From contig OENT01000033.1 in assembly GCA_900239685.1 (NCBI GenBank), positions 238,130-302,129 on the forward strand: a stretch of 64,000 nt of DNA, in the 5' to 3' direction. This document shows, piece by piece, positions 33,601-45,608 of the stretch. Both the position numbers and the translations under genes were made by a program. The notes under the pieces are model-generated. The model did no database searches and was not told where the DNA came from. It saw only the letters and a list, made by a program, of their open reading frames with translations. Each line of letters opens with the position of its first letter. The first letter of the stretch is position 1. The stretch comes from Rotaria macrura. Taxonomy: Eukaryota; Rotifera; Eurotatoria; Philodinida; Philodinidae.

Positions 33601-36590
33601 TGGATTTTAATTTATGACTCGCTGTATCTGATGGATGAGCTGAAGATTCATCTAGGAGTGTAGAGCTTTTAAAATTTTGTCTTCGACGTGTATTGGATAT
33701 TTGTATCGGTGTATTTCTTTTTTTCACTTTTATTGTCTGCTTTCCTGATTCGTCCGTAATCGTCGGTAATTCATCTTTATTGCCATTCTTATCAATGTAA
33801 CTCGAGAGATTTTCATTGGACAGATTGGAAATAGTATTGATATTTGATAAGTGCGCTAATGAAGGTTGATCACTAAGTGTTTTAGATGTTTGTTTATTCG
33901 ATGATTGCCGTTGATCTAATGTGTTTAATTGTGAATGTTGAGTTATTTGAACTACTAAAGGACCTTGACATTGTTCATTCTTATTGTTGTTTCCCGTCGT
34001 ATTTTGACTAACATATGATTGTGTTTTGTTTGTTGATTGTAATGTAGGCATTTTATCTATTGAGTGATTGGAGCATTTCTCATCGTTTTGTCGCTCATGG
34101 GAATAAATATCACTCATAATAATTCAACGAACAAATCAACTTTCCAAATGGAATTCTTAAAATATTTCTAATAGAGCATTGTTCAGCATTTCGTTACGAT
34201 TTGTTTTCTAGTTTTTTTTATAATAAATCGTGAAGAAACTTTCACATGCACACTATATACACTATCAAAAGTAATTATCGTTGATTTAACGATATTCGCT
34301 CGAGTGTGACCATTTTATTCATGCACGGAATACATTCGATATATTCATATATGAGTTACTATGAATATGTTCCCGGTTTTCTTTTTACTACTATACACTG
34401 CTTTCGTTACAAGAGGAAAAATTCAATTAGTTTTTCTTTTTGTTCTGTTATGTTAATATCCAACGTGATCAAGTGAAAACATTTCTTTTTATCTGTAAAA
34501 TTCATGATAAACAGATAATGCTCGCGACTCGATGTGAATCGGTACATAAACCTTGTCGAATTTTCTTCTTTCTGTTACTGAAAAAAAAATCGTTATGTCA
34601 TCGTTAAATATTTGCGTAATATTCAACAATCATGGATAGACACGGAATTATATGTAATTGAGTTTTAATCAAATTCATGTTGACAGTAGAAGTTATTTTT
34701 GTCAACGACGATGAAAAATCCAGATAATGGTAGACATAATTATTTTTGTCGAGTACCATTACGTTCGCACAAAAAAGAACAGTTTATGTCGCATAATTAT
34801 ACGACTGAAAAAATTATGTTCCGATAGAACAAGAAATGAATGAGAAAAAAAAAGAGTAATTCCGACGCCGGGAATCGAACCCGGGCCTCCTGCGTGAAAG
34901 GCAGAAATCCTAACCACTAGACCACGTCGGATACATACTTGTCTTGTTTTTTTCATCAGATATTTGTGCAGAAGTTGACTCTGGCAATTCTGATTTGGAT
35001 TTATGATCAGAATTAATCGACGTACGAGATGTTGATACATGTGGTTTTGGAATACGATGGACAGCATCGCGTAGACTTTGTATTGAACTAGTAAGATGCA
35101 TACGTGATGACAAACTTTGTTTTGAACCACTTAAAGGCATGCGTTGTGTTAAACTCTGTATCGAACCATCTAGAAAATTTCATTTAAAAGTGAAGCAGGT
35201 TATTTTTTTAATGAAAAGTTTTTTTTAAATTTACGTCTTGAAGTATCTTGCCGGTGAAGGGATGGTTCGCCTCGTTCAGACTCTGCACCCCATTCGGATG
35301 ATGTGACAGATGCACAATCAACTGGACGTCTTTTCATTTCGTTATAAGATAGATAATCGATTTGACTTCCAATTGTTGATGTTGAATTGGTACTTTTGGG
35401 TGTTGATGCACCTCTCTCTTGATTCCGATCTCTATTATTCAAAGCAATACTCGATGGTGATGTACGATCCGTATAAACTGTCGATTGATCATATAAAGAA
35501 TCGACATCATCTGATGAAGCACCGCCTACCATTTGTGGTGGTCGATATTCGCGACTTCGCTCGGACATCTGTCGAATTGATGAAACACTATATGGACGTT
35601 TTTGAACAGTACGTTTAATGTTAGTTAATTTTTCTTCGTCGGTTGTAGTTTGAACAATCATCCGATTCTTAGTAACTTTCGGAGTATTTATATTAGATTT
35701 ATTCGGTTGAAATGTTGGATTGATTCTATCGATTGGACTAGTATTATCTTCTGTTTCAGTATCCGAACTTGAGACATGGTTTAAATCTATGAAAACATGA
35801 CAAGAAAACAATCGATAATTTCATCCGAGTATATTGGGGTATAAATCTAACTTGGGATAGACATTGAAGGTGTAAGTGACTGACGTACAAGTTCTGATGC
35901 TGTTACCGAATCTTTACGAAGATTACTTCGATTAAAATATATCCATTCACCCGAATAACTCATCAATTGCCTAAAATAACATAACATTAGAATTCTTTAA
36001 AGAAATTCTCTATTTCGTATATGAATGTATCCGACGTGGTCTAGTGGTTAGGATTTCTGCCTTTCACGCAGGAGGCCCGGGTTCGATTCCCGGCGTCGGA
36101 ATGTTCTTTTTTTCTTTCCGTATTTTACTGATAAACTTACATTTGTTTGCAACACAATGTGCATAACCATCCGTTATCCTGATCATTGTATATAAGTCGA
36201 CATTGTTTGCAAACTTTTGCATTACACTTTGGACACGCAGCACCTGAATTAAATATCAAACCGAATAATGTTTGACATCGTGCGCAGACAGCTGTTGATT
36301 GTGGTTGTGGTTTTTGTTCAAGTTCATTGACTTCTTTTCGCAACTGCCTAAGGTAAAGTAATATATTGTTTAATAAATGTATAGATTCGATATACATACA
36401 TAAAGCGTGACAAATGTTTGCTTCGTAATAGTTCATCACGTCCTAAGACATTTAAAATATGTCGTTTTTCATTATCTCTCAAGTTGGATAGATCAGGTAA
36501 ATTAAAAAAATTATCATCATTAAAGCTTGAAGTTGTGGCTGTTGAACGAGTCGGAGAAAGTGTTTTTTTAGATATATTGTTAAATGTCAT
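30631..36590 (-). CDS. Synaptotagmin-like protein (Slp/bitesize): Rab-binding zinc finger plus tandem C2 domains
   Basis: Thirteen exons: 36590-36400, 36347-36141, 35970-35852, 35786-35235, 35169-34939, 34056-32572, 32419-32142, 32012-31974, 31855-31680, 31603-31501, 31421-31251, 31191-31028, 30967-30631. All are GT-AG and in phase, giving about 1350 residues. Residues about 30-145 form the Slp homology (Rab27-binding) domain: LRDNEKRHILNVLGRDELL, then a FYVE-like zinc finger with paired Cys (CARC, CPKC, VCKQC, WLCTLC) and the SGEWIY motif. A long disordered Ser/Thr/Asn linker carries a ten-Glu run. C2A (about 1045-1180) reads GKIELRLIYTTITGALDVLI, SDPYVKVYLLPDRSKNSKRK, NTLDPIFEEKLRYHV, and NDFLGEVHIPL. 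C2B (about 1190-1340) starts GPGEIQFQLIFIE and ends with PTMWEV-like and WCQENFGKKMIGFVRLNV segments. The protein should tether Rab vesicles to the plasma membrane or cortex. Intron 5 is long (882 bp), and an ATG at 34117 could give a shorter isoform lacking the Rab-binding part. Confidence 0.9.
32974..33005. repeat. Coding CTT/GAA trinucleotide repeat (poly-Glu)
   Basis: About ten CTT repeats on the plus strand read as consecutive Glu codons in the linker of the synaptotagmin-like protein (SIGEEE...GTGG). It is likely to be length-polymorphic. Confidence 0.9.
34860..34931 (-). tRNA. tRNA-Glu(UUC): tRNA-Glu (anticodon UUC), inside intron 5 of the synaptotagmin-like gene
   Basis: On the minus strand the 72 bases fold as a standard cloverleaf. 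The acceptor stem is TCCGACG/CGTCGGA, A-box TGGTCTAGTGG, anticodon arm TCTGC-CTTTCAC-GCAGG with TTC at the anticodon, and T arm CCGGG-TTCGATT-CCCGG (B-box GGTTCGATTCC). There is no intron. A T-run follows as a Pol III terminator (reverse complement of the A-run at 34845-34855). It is in the same orientation as the host gene, and its mature 5' end lies only 7 bases inside the host intron, whose donor GTATGT occupies 34938-34933. Confidence 0.96.
36030..36101 (+). tRNA. tRNA-Glu(UUC): tRNA-Glu (anticodon UUC), inside intron 2 of the synaptotagmin-like gene
   Basis: Identical over all 72 bases to the copy at 34860-34931 but on the plus strand, antisense to the host gene. The anticodon TTC is at 36063-36065. 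A run of T (36106-36112) follows as a Pol III terminator. The host intron (35971-36140) is 170 bp, so the tRNA fills almost half of it. Confidence 0.96.
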
Positions 36591-37065
36591 TTTTTCATCA
36601 TTATGTTTCAGTCTAAAAGAATTTAAAAAAAAATGAGTACAGATCACGAGGATCTATTTGAGCAAATATATTTCATATAAAAATCTGTATATGATAATTT
36701 CTTAAATAAAAAGCAGATAAATAAAGAACTTAGCAAATATACTTGTAAGTCTATTTGTCTAGAGAGTAGCATGATAGTGACTTTTACACGTGTATGAACA
36801 CGTCTTAATAAAGCAACAAAAAAAGAAAAATAGAAAAGCTTCAATTCAAAATGATAAATGAATGGAGCCTTTTCTTCTGTAGGAAAAAGAATTAATCTAT
36901 CAGATAATTAATGTAAAGACTAGTTTTCTTTAAAATAAAAATAAATCGTGCTCTCAATGTAATAATAATAATAAGCGATGACGAAATATATATATATTTG
37001 AAACATTGATGACAAATATACATTATCCTACCAGCTATAATCGTATAGAACGAGAAAGAAAGAAA

Positions 37066-37083
37066 CAGAGAGAGAGAGAGAGA
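37066..37083. repeat. (AG)n microsatellite
   Basis: A short AG run upstream of the synaptotagmin-like gene. Confidence 0.85.
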
Positions 37084-40000
37084 AATGAAAAGAAAAATAT
37101 TTTTATGTGTTTTGGATGTATGAGTGTGTGCGTTCTTTCTTCTTTGGGCGAAAAGAATCTTAGTATTCTCAACCAGAAACTGTTCTTTCATATTTTGCTT
37201 GCATTTTTTTATCTTCTCACTTTTTCCTTTCTGTTTTCGATTAGTTTCAAAATTGCTCTGTTAGAAGATGTTTATTGGATTATTTTAAATTTGAAAATAT
37301 TTCTATTCATTTTTCACTTTTGACTGTACAATTTTTAAAGTTAACCAAATAAAAGAGAAACTCGATTGACGAATCGGTATGACGACAAATCTGCATTTAC
37401 ATGAGTTAGAATAACATAATACAGTATAAATGCAAACTACAATAAAAATCCACTCATTAATAGCATACTACTTTTTTCCTTGATTTGTATTCGTATATGT
37501 ATACCTCTCATATGATGTTTGTATACACGAATGAGTATAGTGAAGTAAGTTAGTTGGTGAACAGAATAGAAATGGGAACGAACGAATCATCACCTGTGCG
37601 ATATGCATGTTAGAAAGACGAAGAAAAAAAAAACGAAGAAAAAATACACTCATAATTGATCAGTAAATAACGATAAAAAAAGAGGAAAGAACAGGTGACG
37701 AAAGTGGAAGAGAAGGACACTTTAATCTAGAATAGGTATAAAATTATTTTTCGTATTTATTGACCAGCTAAGACCCTGGCAATTTTGAACTGAAGAAGTT
37801 TAACATAAATCAGGAAAAATAAAAATAGAATGTTTTTCGTCTCCTAAATAATCAACATAGGAAAAGTTATTATTTGTTAAGAAATACTAAATAAGACATT
37901 TACTGATCATTGGAATTCTCTTGAGAACAAAATGGAAATAAGAAAAGTCGATCTCGTATGCATAAATATCTTTTTCAGCATAATCACACTATTTACATAC
38001 TAATGTCAACAACGCAAACAATCGTGAATTATTTTATATCTTTTCTAGGTGTAAATACTCTGTTTTTATGGGAAAATAGATCAGATTGATCACATTAATT
38101 TTTGTCTCGGTGGCAATAAGTTGGATGATTTCTATTTTTTTTTTCTTTTTTACACACGCTTAATCATTCACGATTCATATGTTAAACATTTCTGATTATA
38201 CTACGAATGAGTAAAAAAATAAACATGATCAAATTAACTAATATTGTGTAGTATAACTATATGTATGTAACGTTCAAGGATCTTGTATACTAATTTATGC
38301 ATATACGTATGTATAAACAGTCGACTTCAATGATGATCTGATTTGTAATATGTTCTTGATGTTAATTTCATATTTATAATATGAAATAAACAATTGTAAA
38401 TATACATCGTAAAGTTTATCAAGAGAGTAGTGCTTCCTAGAGATAAAATAACGAAGTGCTTACCATGATGTTTTATGTGTCATTTTTGCTTTTTTGGCTC
38501 TCATTTTCTATGAGGTACATGATGAAGCTGCAGTATCATCATCAATAACGACCACTTTATTGCAATAACATTTTTTTCTCTTCTGTTCCGTTTTTGTTAT
38601 AAACAATGATATTGAGCTGAAAAAAAAATCAGTCGGTGTAGTTCCACTCTTATCGTCTCTCGTTCCTTCTTCTTTTTCTCTATTAGACAGGCAAACAGTC
38701 ATTTGGCAATTTGCTAGTACGCCAATCTACATCATGCACAGTGTCATCCATCGTAGCGCATAATCTCTTGTGGGCAGTGAAACAACTTCGGGAAAAAAAA
38801 CGATGATGTTACGATGTTTTCATCAACAAACGATGTCTGTAAGAAATCGTTTGCTTTACTAAGTCCTATTTAGTAAGAATAAGACAAACAATAAACGACT
38901 ATTTCGTATTGTGTCGTGTATTTTTTACGGCTGACGATGCAAACAACAAGATATTTAGCGACAAAACACAATAGAAAATGCAAGACAAATAAATATTCTT
39001 GTCTGTCTTAAATCATCATAATAGATAACTATGATGAAACTGATGAGTATAATATTGTTTTCCTCTTTAAATAACATGTATCAATACAACAAATGTAATG
39101 AGAGAAGAATACAATGCTGTTTATAATTCTTCTGACATTCACTTGATCTAGTTCGTTGTTTTTTCTTTAAGACATGTCAATGGTTATTAATGTTGTTGAT
39201 ATCTTGATTGTTAGGGGGATAAAAAGGAAATAAATTTATTCTTTTCTTAGCTCTTTTTGTTGGAGAAATAGAAATAGGTTAGAGAGACATGTGAGGTAGG
39301 GAAGAAGAATGTTTCATTAGTCATCTACAGCTTATAAATAATAAAGAAAATTTGAATACAGTAGAAACAAATCGATGTTTATAATGAAGTCTGGAATCTA
39401 TCATATGTTTTCTTAATTTCTTTGTATATGAAGTCAATGTAGTCAAAAATAAAATTTGATAACTACTGAATAGGCGACGACATTAGAAACGAACAGATTG
39501 ATAGTAAAGAAGAAAAAAAACTTTTTTTTTTTTCTAATGGAAATCATCGATCAAGATATTTTTACGTTTGGAAATACATCTGTAAGCATAGAATATATTG
39601 TCGAAAAAAATTTCTCACTCTTCCTAAAAATCGACTAGAAGAACCATTCGAAAGTTCTTAACACAACTCGTCATATACAATCAAGAAAATAAAGAAAGCA
39701 TGAAGTAGTTCGTACTCTGATTCTGCATTTTTACACATAAATCATCCCCAACATGACATGAATGTGAAAATGTCAAAGACTATGCCATATTCCAGTTACT
39801 ATAAATAGAATTTCGCACTAGCTTTTATCGCATAGAAGAATATAAGCGTATTTTTTTCTTATATTGAAAAATTCCTAAGTTAATTGGTCAATATTGTGAT
39901 CTATGAGAATAAGATAAGTTGAAAATAGACGAAAAATCTAACACTTATTTGATGTCATAATTCATAACAAAGATTCGTCGCTTTTCCATACAAGAATATG

Positions 40001-40962
40001 AAATACAAAGAGCTCGTTTGCTTCAGCAGACTTCTTTGTCGCTTCGCTAGCTACTTTAATTACAACCGAGTACTAGACTATGGTATATATTAACGAGTCA
40101 TTAATTTTCAGAAAGGCGTTGAAATGATTAATTGCAACTAATCTATGGATAACATCGATTTTAACAAGAAATAAATCATGATATTTCGATGGAAAATATA
40201 AATTTCGGCATGGATCAATCTTTTAAATTAGGAACCGTTAATTTTTTCCATGTCAGTGCTAATTCAGTATAGCATTAGTTATACTAAATACAATTTTGTG
40301 CTTTGAATTTTAGCATATATATATGCCATAAATTTTCCATTAACAAATAAAAGTAGCAAGACCGAATATCTTTATTGAGGATAAGAGTCATGTATCGTTT
40401 TGTATATTTTAGTGAAAAGTCAAAAATAATTATGTTTGCCTCTCTACATTTACAATAAGTATGAATATGCAATGCATTATTCCATTGAATTTATCGATAA
40501 CTATTACGTCTTTTTCCGTTAATTCACTCAACCATGAGTAAACTAAGACATGTGCAAAGAAGAACATTGTATGTTGGTGTAAATTGTTGGAAAGATATTT
40601 TTAGAAAAAACAGAAAACTCATATGTTCCTTTTGACATTTTCATGTTTGATTGATTGTAGACAGAGAGTGTCAATCTTTACATTTATTTGATCGTTTTAT
40701 TTGAATTGAATTAAAGTAAAATTCATTATTTATTAGCAAATAGACTCGAGATCAAAGTTGCTCTGATTAATTAACTTGGAACTCACGAACGCATACAATT
40801 ACTCAGCATGGTCATCGTCATCGTATTAATTTTCTTCGGTCTATATGAAAATATAGACATTGTCAGTAGCATATCAAAAAACATACATAAAACATTCACT
40901 TGTGAATGTTGTTTAGACGATCATAAAAAATGTACAACAATTTTTCGAGTTGCTAACGGGTA

Positions 40963-41131
40963 CCCTATTATAAATGTCTCGATTTCTGTATTTCTTATTC
41001 TGATATATAAATACGTTTTATCAAAAACTAGAATATACCACAACACGCAGGGCGAAAAGCTCTACAACCTACATAATAAAGCATATTTAAATTCTGTCCT
41101 TTTTGTTTTTAAAACAAGCGAAATTCCTTAC
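40963..41131 (+). repeat. Repeat unit, copy a (direct)
   Basis: Carries the words ATATATAAATACGTTTTAT, AGAATATACCACAACACGCA, GCGAAAAG and AAAGCATATTTAAATT. It matches copy c at 41532-41699 in reverse complement over about 170 bp at roughly 80% identity by eye. An open frame of 140 codons (40808-41230) crosses it but has no domain. Confidence 0.8.
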
Positions 41132-41374
41132 GATCAGTTTTTAACGCTCGAACAAAGTCACTCCTTCTTACTCGTTTCGTCTATTTATTGCGTAACGGAA
41201 TTTCTTAAAAAAAAACAAACTGCAACCTGAAAAGTTGTAAAAAATTTCACAGGGCACCTAATATGTCGTTGTCAAAATCAGTGAAACTCTGTGTGATCCA
41301 TTTTCGAAGGTTTACAAGTATTATTTTATTCTAAACGGAAGAGGAATTATTTGTCTTCCTAATTCCATTTTTTC

Positions 41375-41497
41375 ATCGTTAAATGTTTTCTTCGAAAAAG
41401 CAAAATATACCCTAGATTTAACGTGAAAAGCTTTACAATCTAGAAAGTGAAGCTCATTTAACTTCTGTACTTTTTCTTTTTAAAAGAGCGACATTCT
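41375..41497 (+). repeat. Repeat unit, copy b (direct, diverged)
   Basis: Same orientation as copy a and more diverged: AAAATATACCCTAG, GTGAAAAGCTTTACAATCTA, CATTTAACTTCTGTACTTTT align with copy a. It is not open in the frame used by copy a. Confidence 0.65.
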
Positions 41498-41531
41498 GCG
41501 TGGCCACCTGCCGCAGCATCAGAAATCGGAT

Positions 41532-41699
41532 GTACAGAATTTCACTTGTTTTGAAAACAAAAAAGGCACAATTTAAATATGCTTTACCATTAAGTTGTAG
41601 AACTTTTCGCGCTGCGTGTTGTGGTATATTCTGTTTTTTAATAAAACGTATTTATATATTAGAATACGAAGTACAAAAACCGGGACATTTATGATCGGG
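41532..41699 (-). repeat. Repeat unit, copy c (inverted)
   Basis: The reverse complement contains ATATATAAATACGTTTTATT, AGAATATACCACAACACGCA, GCGAAAAGTTCTACAAC and AAAGCATATTTAAATT, aligning along the whole of copy a. Copies a and c therefore form a long inverted repeat with copy b between them. Confidence 0.8.
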
Positions 41700-44370
41700 C
41701 ATCCGTTATTCATTTAAATCCATTATTAGAATAACATATAATTTTAAACAATCATGCTTAACATTTTCTCAATGCTCTACTGCATTTCGGTATTGATTCT
41801 ATGCTTTTGTTTTTTGTTTTGTTTTACAATCAATTCAATAGCTTTACTTGTCCTCATGTAGAAAAATCGTTGCCATGGTGTCAAATCAAAATTAGTTCAT
41901 TATTATTCATATTTTAAACAAGAATATCGAGTTCTTCCATTTAGATGATTTTAATTTTATGACAACAAAAACTAACATTACAATTATATTTCGATGTTCG
42001 TACAAAAAGATAAATGACCTTTCAAGTGTGCTTTGTTCCAACAGAAAGGCTAAAAACTATGACTGATATTTTTTCATATTTATGCTTCAATAAGTTTTGA
42101 TGCGAGAAAAAACGTCTCTCTATTGACACTCAGAAAAAAAAGTACGCATATCTATGATAAGCTCAATGGAAATTATGTATGAGATGTGTAAAACTGAATC
42201 GTATCTACTGAACTTTTCCTAGAGTACTTCATTAATTTTTATTAATTCTATAATACTCTTTGTCGTTGTTATCGTTTATTAAATCATGTGTCGTTGAAAA
42301 GAAGTCTATGTCTAGAGGCATATTGTCTAAAAGAAATGACAGAAAACTCATGAACGACAACATTAAATTGATTTATCAATGTTTAATTTCATTCAGTTAA
42401 ATATTTTTTATTGCACTGCTGAAATCGAAGTGTAAGCATTTGAGCACAATTCTAATTAGTCAACAAAAATAAAATTTTCTTTATTGGTCTTAACAAGCAT
42501 TTCTGTGTACTTAACTTGACGGTCAATGATACTTCAATATTTAATATAATTGATGAACATTGTTTAAGAGGGGAAAAAAATATTTCACTCAACTAGTTAC
42601 TTTCTATATAGATCGAACAAACAATAATAAAATTTTATTGAAATCTGTTTGACTTACAAAGTTTATGCTGATCATCGAATACAACCGTATAGAGCAGATC
42701 GACTTGGAATATGTAAGTTTTAAAATATAACAAGATTTGAGACATTTTTCGACTTAAAAATGTTCTAATTCTGTGTTACGTGAAGTTTTATTTTGATTGA
42801 TCCACATATCCATTGAGAAATTCCTCAATACCGAATTGTCATCTATAATTTGCCATTGAATCTAACGGCATTAAAACTTCATACCTTGCGAAGATATACA
42901 TGTGTGATATTGATTCTCACAATAACAGAATCATAAATTAATCTTTCAAGATTTATGTTTTGTTTAAACGTATCCTGATTGTTTTTGATCAATTATTTAT
43001 TGAAGGGCACTTCTCAAAAAATCTCTGCCATATGACAGCGAAAAAATGACGCTTTCATGGCATAGAATGCTAAATAGTCAACAAAAAATAACACTCAAAA
43101 AGAAAAATAAATAGCCTATATACTTAATGCACGCTGTGATTCACTCAGTAGTATTTTTCAATAAAAAAAATTTAGATTTCCATATTACAATGAATGACTT
43201 CGACTGTATTTACATTAAGATAGTAACGTTGTCATATTGATATGGTGAGAATGACGTATATTGCTCACTCGATGTTAATAACGATGAATGAAACATTGTT
43301 ATTCAATTATTATTTTGTTTACCGAGTACGCAAGAAAGAATAGTGATACAACTATCTTGTACATGAATATTAGAAGGATTGTCTAGATAGAAATTCCGAT
43401 ATTTCTTGTAATGAATTCTTTGTGAAATATTGTGTGGAGGAGCTCTCCTTTTGGTTTGTTTCCATGCACATCTGTATAAGATTAGGTATTTAATAAAAAA
43501 TCATAGTGAGTTAACTAAAAATTAAAGTACTATCATAAGTCAATCATTTTCTATAGTTCTTGTCGCAATGGAATGACTGAAATAGTCATTATCTCTGATC
43601 TACAAGACGAGCTCATCTAAATGAAAATGTTAAACAGATCCAAATCAAAAGTCGAAAATTCTTGGTGTGAAGTGCTGATCATGAATATATTTTGAGTAGA
43701 CTTTTCGTCGTTATGACAAATATAGAGCAAAATCTACTACAGCATTCAAATTGTCTTTGATTTGTTGTCATTGCTTGGATTTCTTTCAAGTACATACGTA
43801 GTAAGAATTTTCAATAGAATCAAGTATCATCATGATAGTACCGTGAAAATCAAAACTATGAATATTTTTGCCAATACGAACTTTCGATAATCTATTGTTG
43901 ATATCTGCAAAATTGGTATAAAAAATTTGTTGCTGAGCTAGTGCTATTTCTCATAGAGCTGAAAAAGTGTGTTTGATTCTCGCTGAAATCTGTTTCAATA
44001 ACGGATGACTTTCGAATGGATCAAGATATAGAACAGATCTTGACTACAGTTCAATCAAACTTCAACTAAGATCAAGAATGAAGCGTTTGGAAGTTTTTAA
44101 AATTTTACTGAAAACAAACTGTTGAAATTAAAAATGACTATGTTTTAAATGATGATTCTCATAAATCCTTCGAGGTTTAATCTAGAAGTGACAATAACTG
44201 AGACTAAGATACAGCGAACTCTATGGATTACATAGCATTGCTTGAGAACTTTCTGCTATTCAAAAAAAATTCCAATGAAGATCAATCACTTTCATACATT
44301 GTTCTAGACATTGGAATTTCGTCGGAATTTTAACAGATCAATATATATTAAATTTGAAGTCTGAATCAAC

Positions 44371-44388
44371 AATATATATATATATATC
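44371..44388. repeat. (TA)n microsatellite
   Basis: A short TA run in intergenic DNA. Confidence 0.8.
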
Positions 44389-45608
44389 ATGAAAATTCGA
44401 AAGATTAAGTCAACATGCGATTTGATTATTACTTTCGGTGAAGTTCATTTTCTTCTTGTAGCCATTTCTAATAGAATTTGACGATGATGAATTGGAAGTA
44501 TATCAGTTGTGCAACTGTGCAACATTGAAATTCTATTTCGAACTGAGATTTTTCATTTCGTTTCCTGATGTAGAAGATTTCAATTATATTGTTATTTTAA
44601 CATAACAGACAGGAAATGGAATATAAATATTTATCGTTCTATTCATTCGTCGGCTGGATAATTAATTGAATATTTATCTGTATGATTCAACTATTTTTTT
44701 GTAAATATTTCATCTGGAGGAAATAACAAACTTTTTTCAGAAACATAATGATGACATTTAATATTAGACTTTCAATGATGAAAGAAGTAGTACTTTGATA
44801 AATGAAATTTTATCAAATGAATAATTTTAACCAACGTTTTACTTTTTCACTATGTATTAGAAAGCATTATCGCACATGAAATCTTGAATACAACGAACAC
44901 TTTTTCACTAGGATGAACAAACTAGAATATTTCTGATTTTCTTAATATAACACTCTTAATCAAAATTTAAATATCATTCAAATTCAAGAAGCCAATACAG
45001 AAAGTCTTCATGCATGGATGCAAAAAGTTTAATATGCGTTTCAAGCGTAACTAATTTTGATTGGCTGACAAAAATTGAAAACAAAGAACTAAGTTGAAGC
45101 AACAGCAAAAACTGGATATTTATTCAAAATTATTATTCAATAAATTAATACTTGTTACTTCGCATTAAATTCCCTTGAATGTATAAAAAAATTAGAGTTG
45201 CTATTCAAGCAGAACTCGATAGATCTGTTGAGCGAGAGAAACTTTCTTTCATGATGACATTTATCCGAAAATAGAATGATTTCGTTTCTAACCAACAAAC
45301 ATAATTCTTGAATAAGATTGAATCTTTTGCAACACAAGCTTGAGATCCATAGAAACTGTATGTTATTTTAAATGGAAAACAATAGTAAATTCGTATTTCT
45401 GAACAAGAAAAAAAGCAGTACAAATCGATTCAAGTAATCTTTTGTGTGGATTCTGGTATCACAAGATTTACTGTGTTGAAATTTTAGATTTTTACTATAG
45501 AAAAAAAAAAGGTTCGTTTTTACAACAAATATCAAACTCAAGCATTACATTTTAGCTTGAATTCAACGTTCTCTTATGAAATTCATTAAAAAACGGAATA
45601 AAGAAGAA

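Larger units (their letters stand above)
36591..45608. other. Nine-kilobase gene-poor region
   Basis: It lies between the 5' end of the synaptotagmin-like gene and the 3' end of TRPT1. Its right-of-gene part should hold the Slp promoter and a 5'-UTR intron: an acceptor-like ATTCTTTTAG sits about 25 bp before the ATG. The remainder is AT-rich, with (GA)n at 37066-37083, (TA)n at 44371-44388 and the three-copy repeat at 40963-41699. No coding exons with matching splice sites were found. Confidence 0.55.

Noticed and set aside
34759-35130. Open frame of 123 codons on the minus strand ending in FHAGGPGSIPG...
   Set aside because: It reads through exon 5 of the synaptotagmin-like gene out of frame and across the tRNA-Glu gene; the GPGSIPG phrase is the usual translation of a tRNA T-arm.
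36892-37323. Frames of about 100 codons on both strands upstream of the synaptotagmin-like gene
   Set aside because: They cross an AG microsatellite and mirror each other on opposite strands; likely promoter or 5'-UTR DNA.
40808-41230. 140-codon plus-strand frame with hydrophobic start
   Set aside because: It overlaps repeat copy a, whose other copies do not keep the frame; no domain, signal or splice context.
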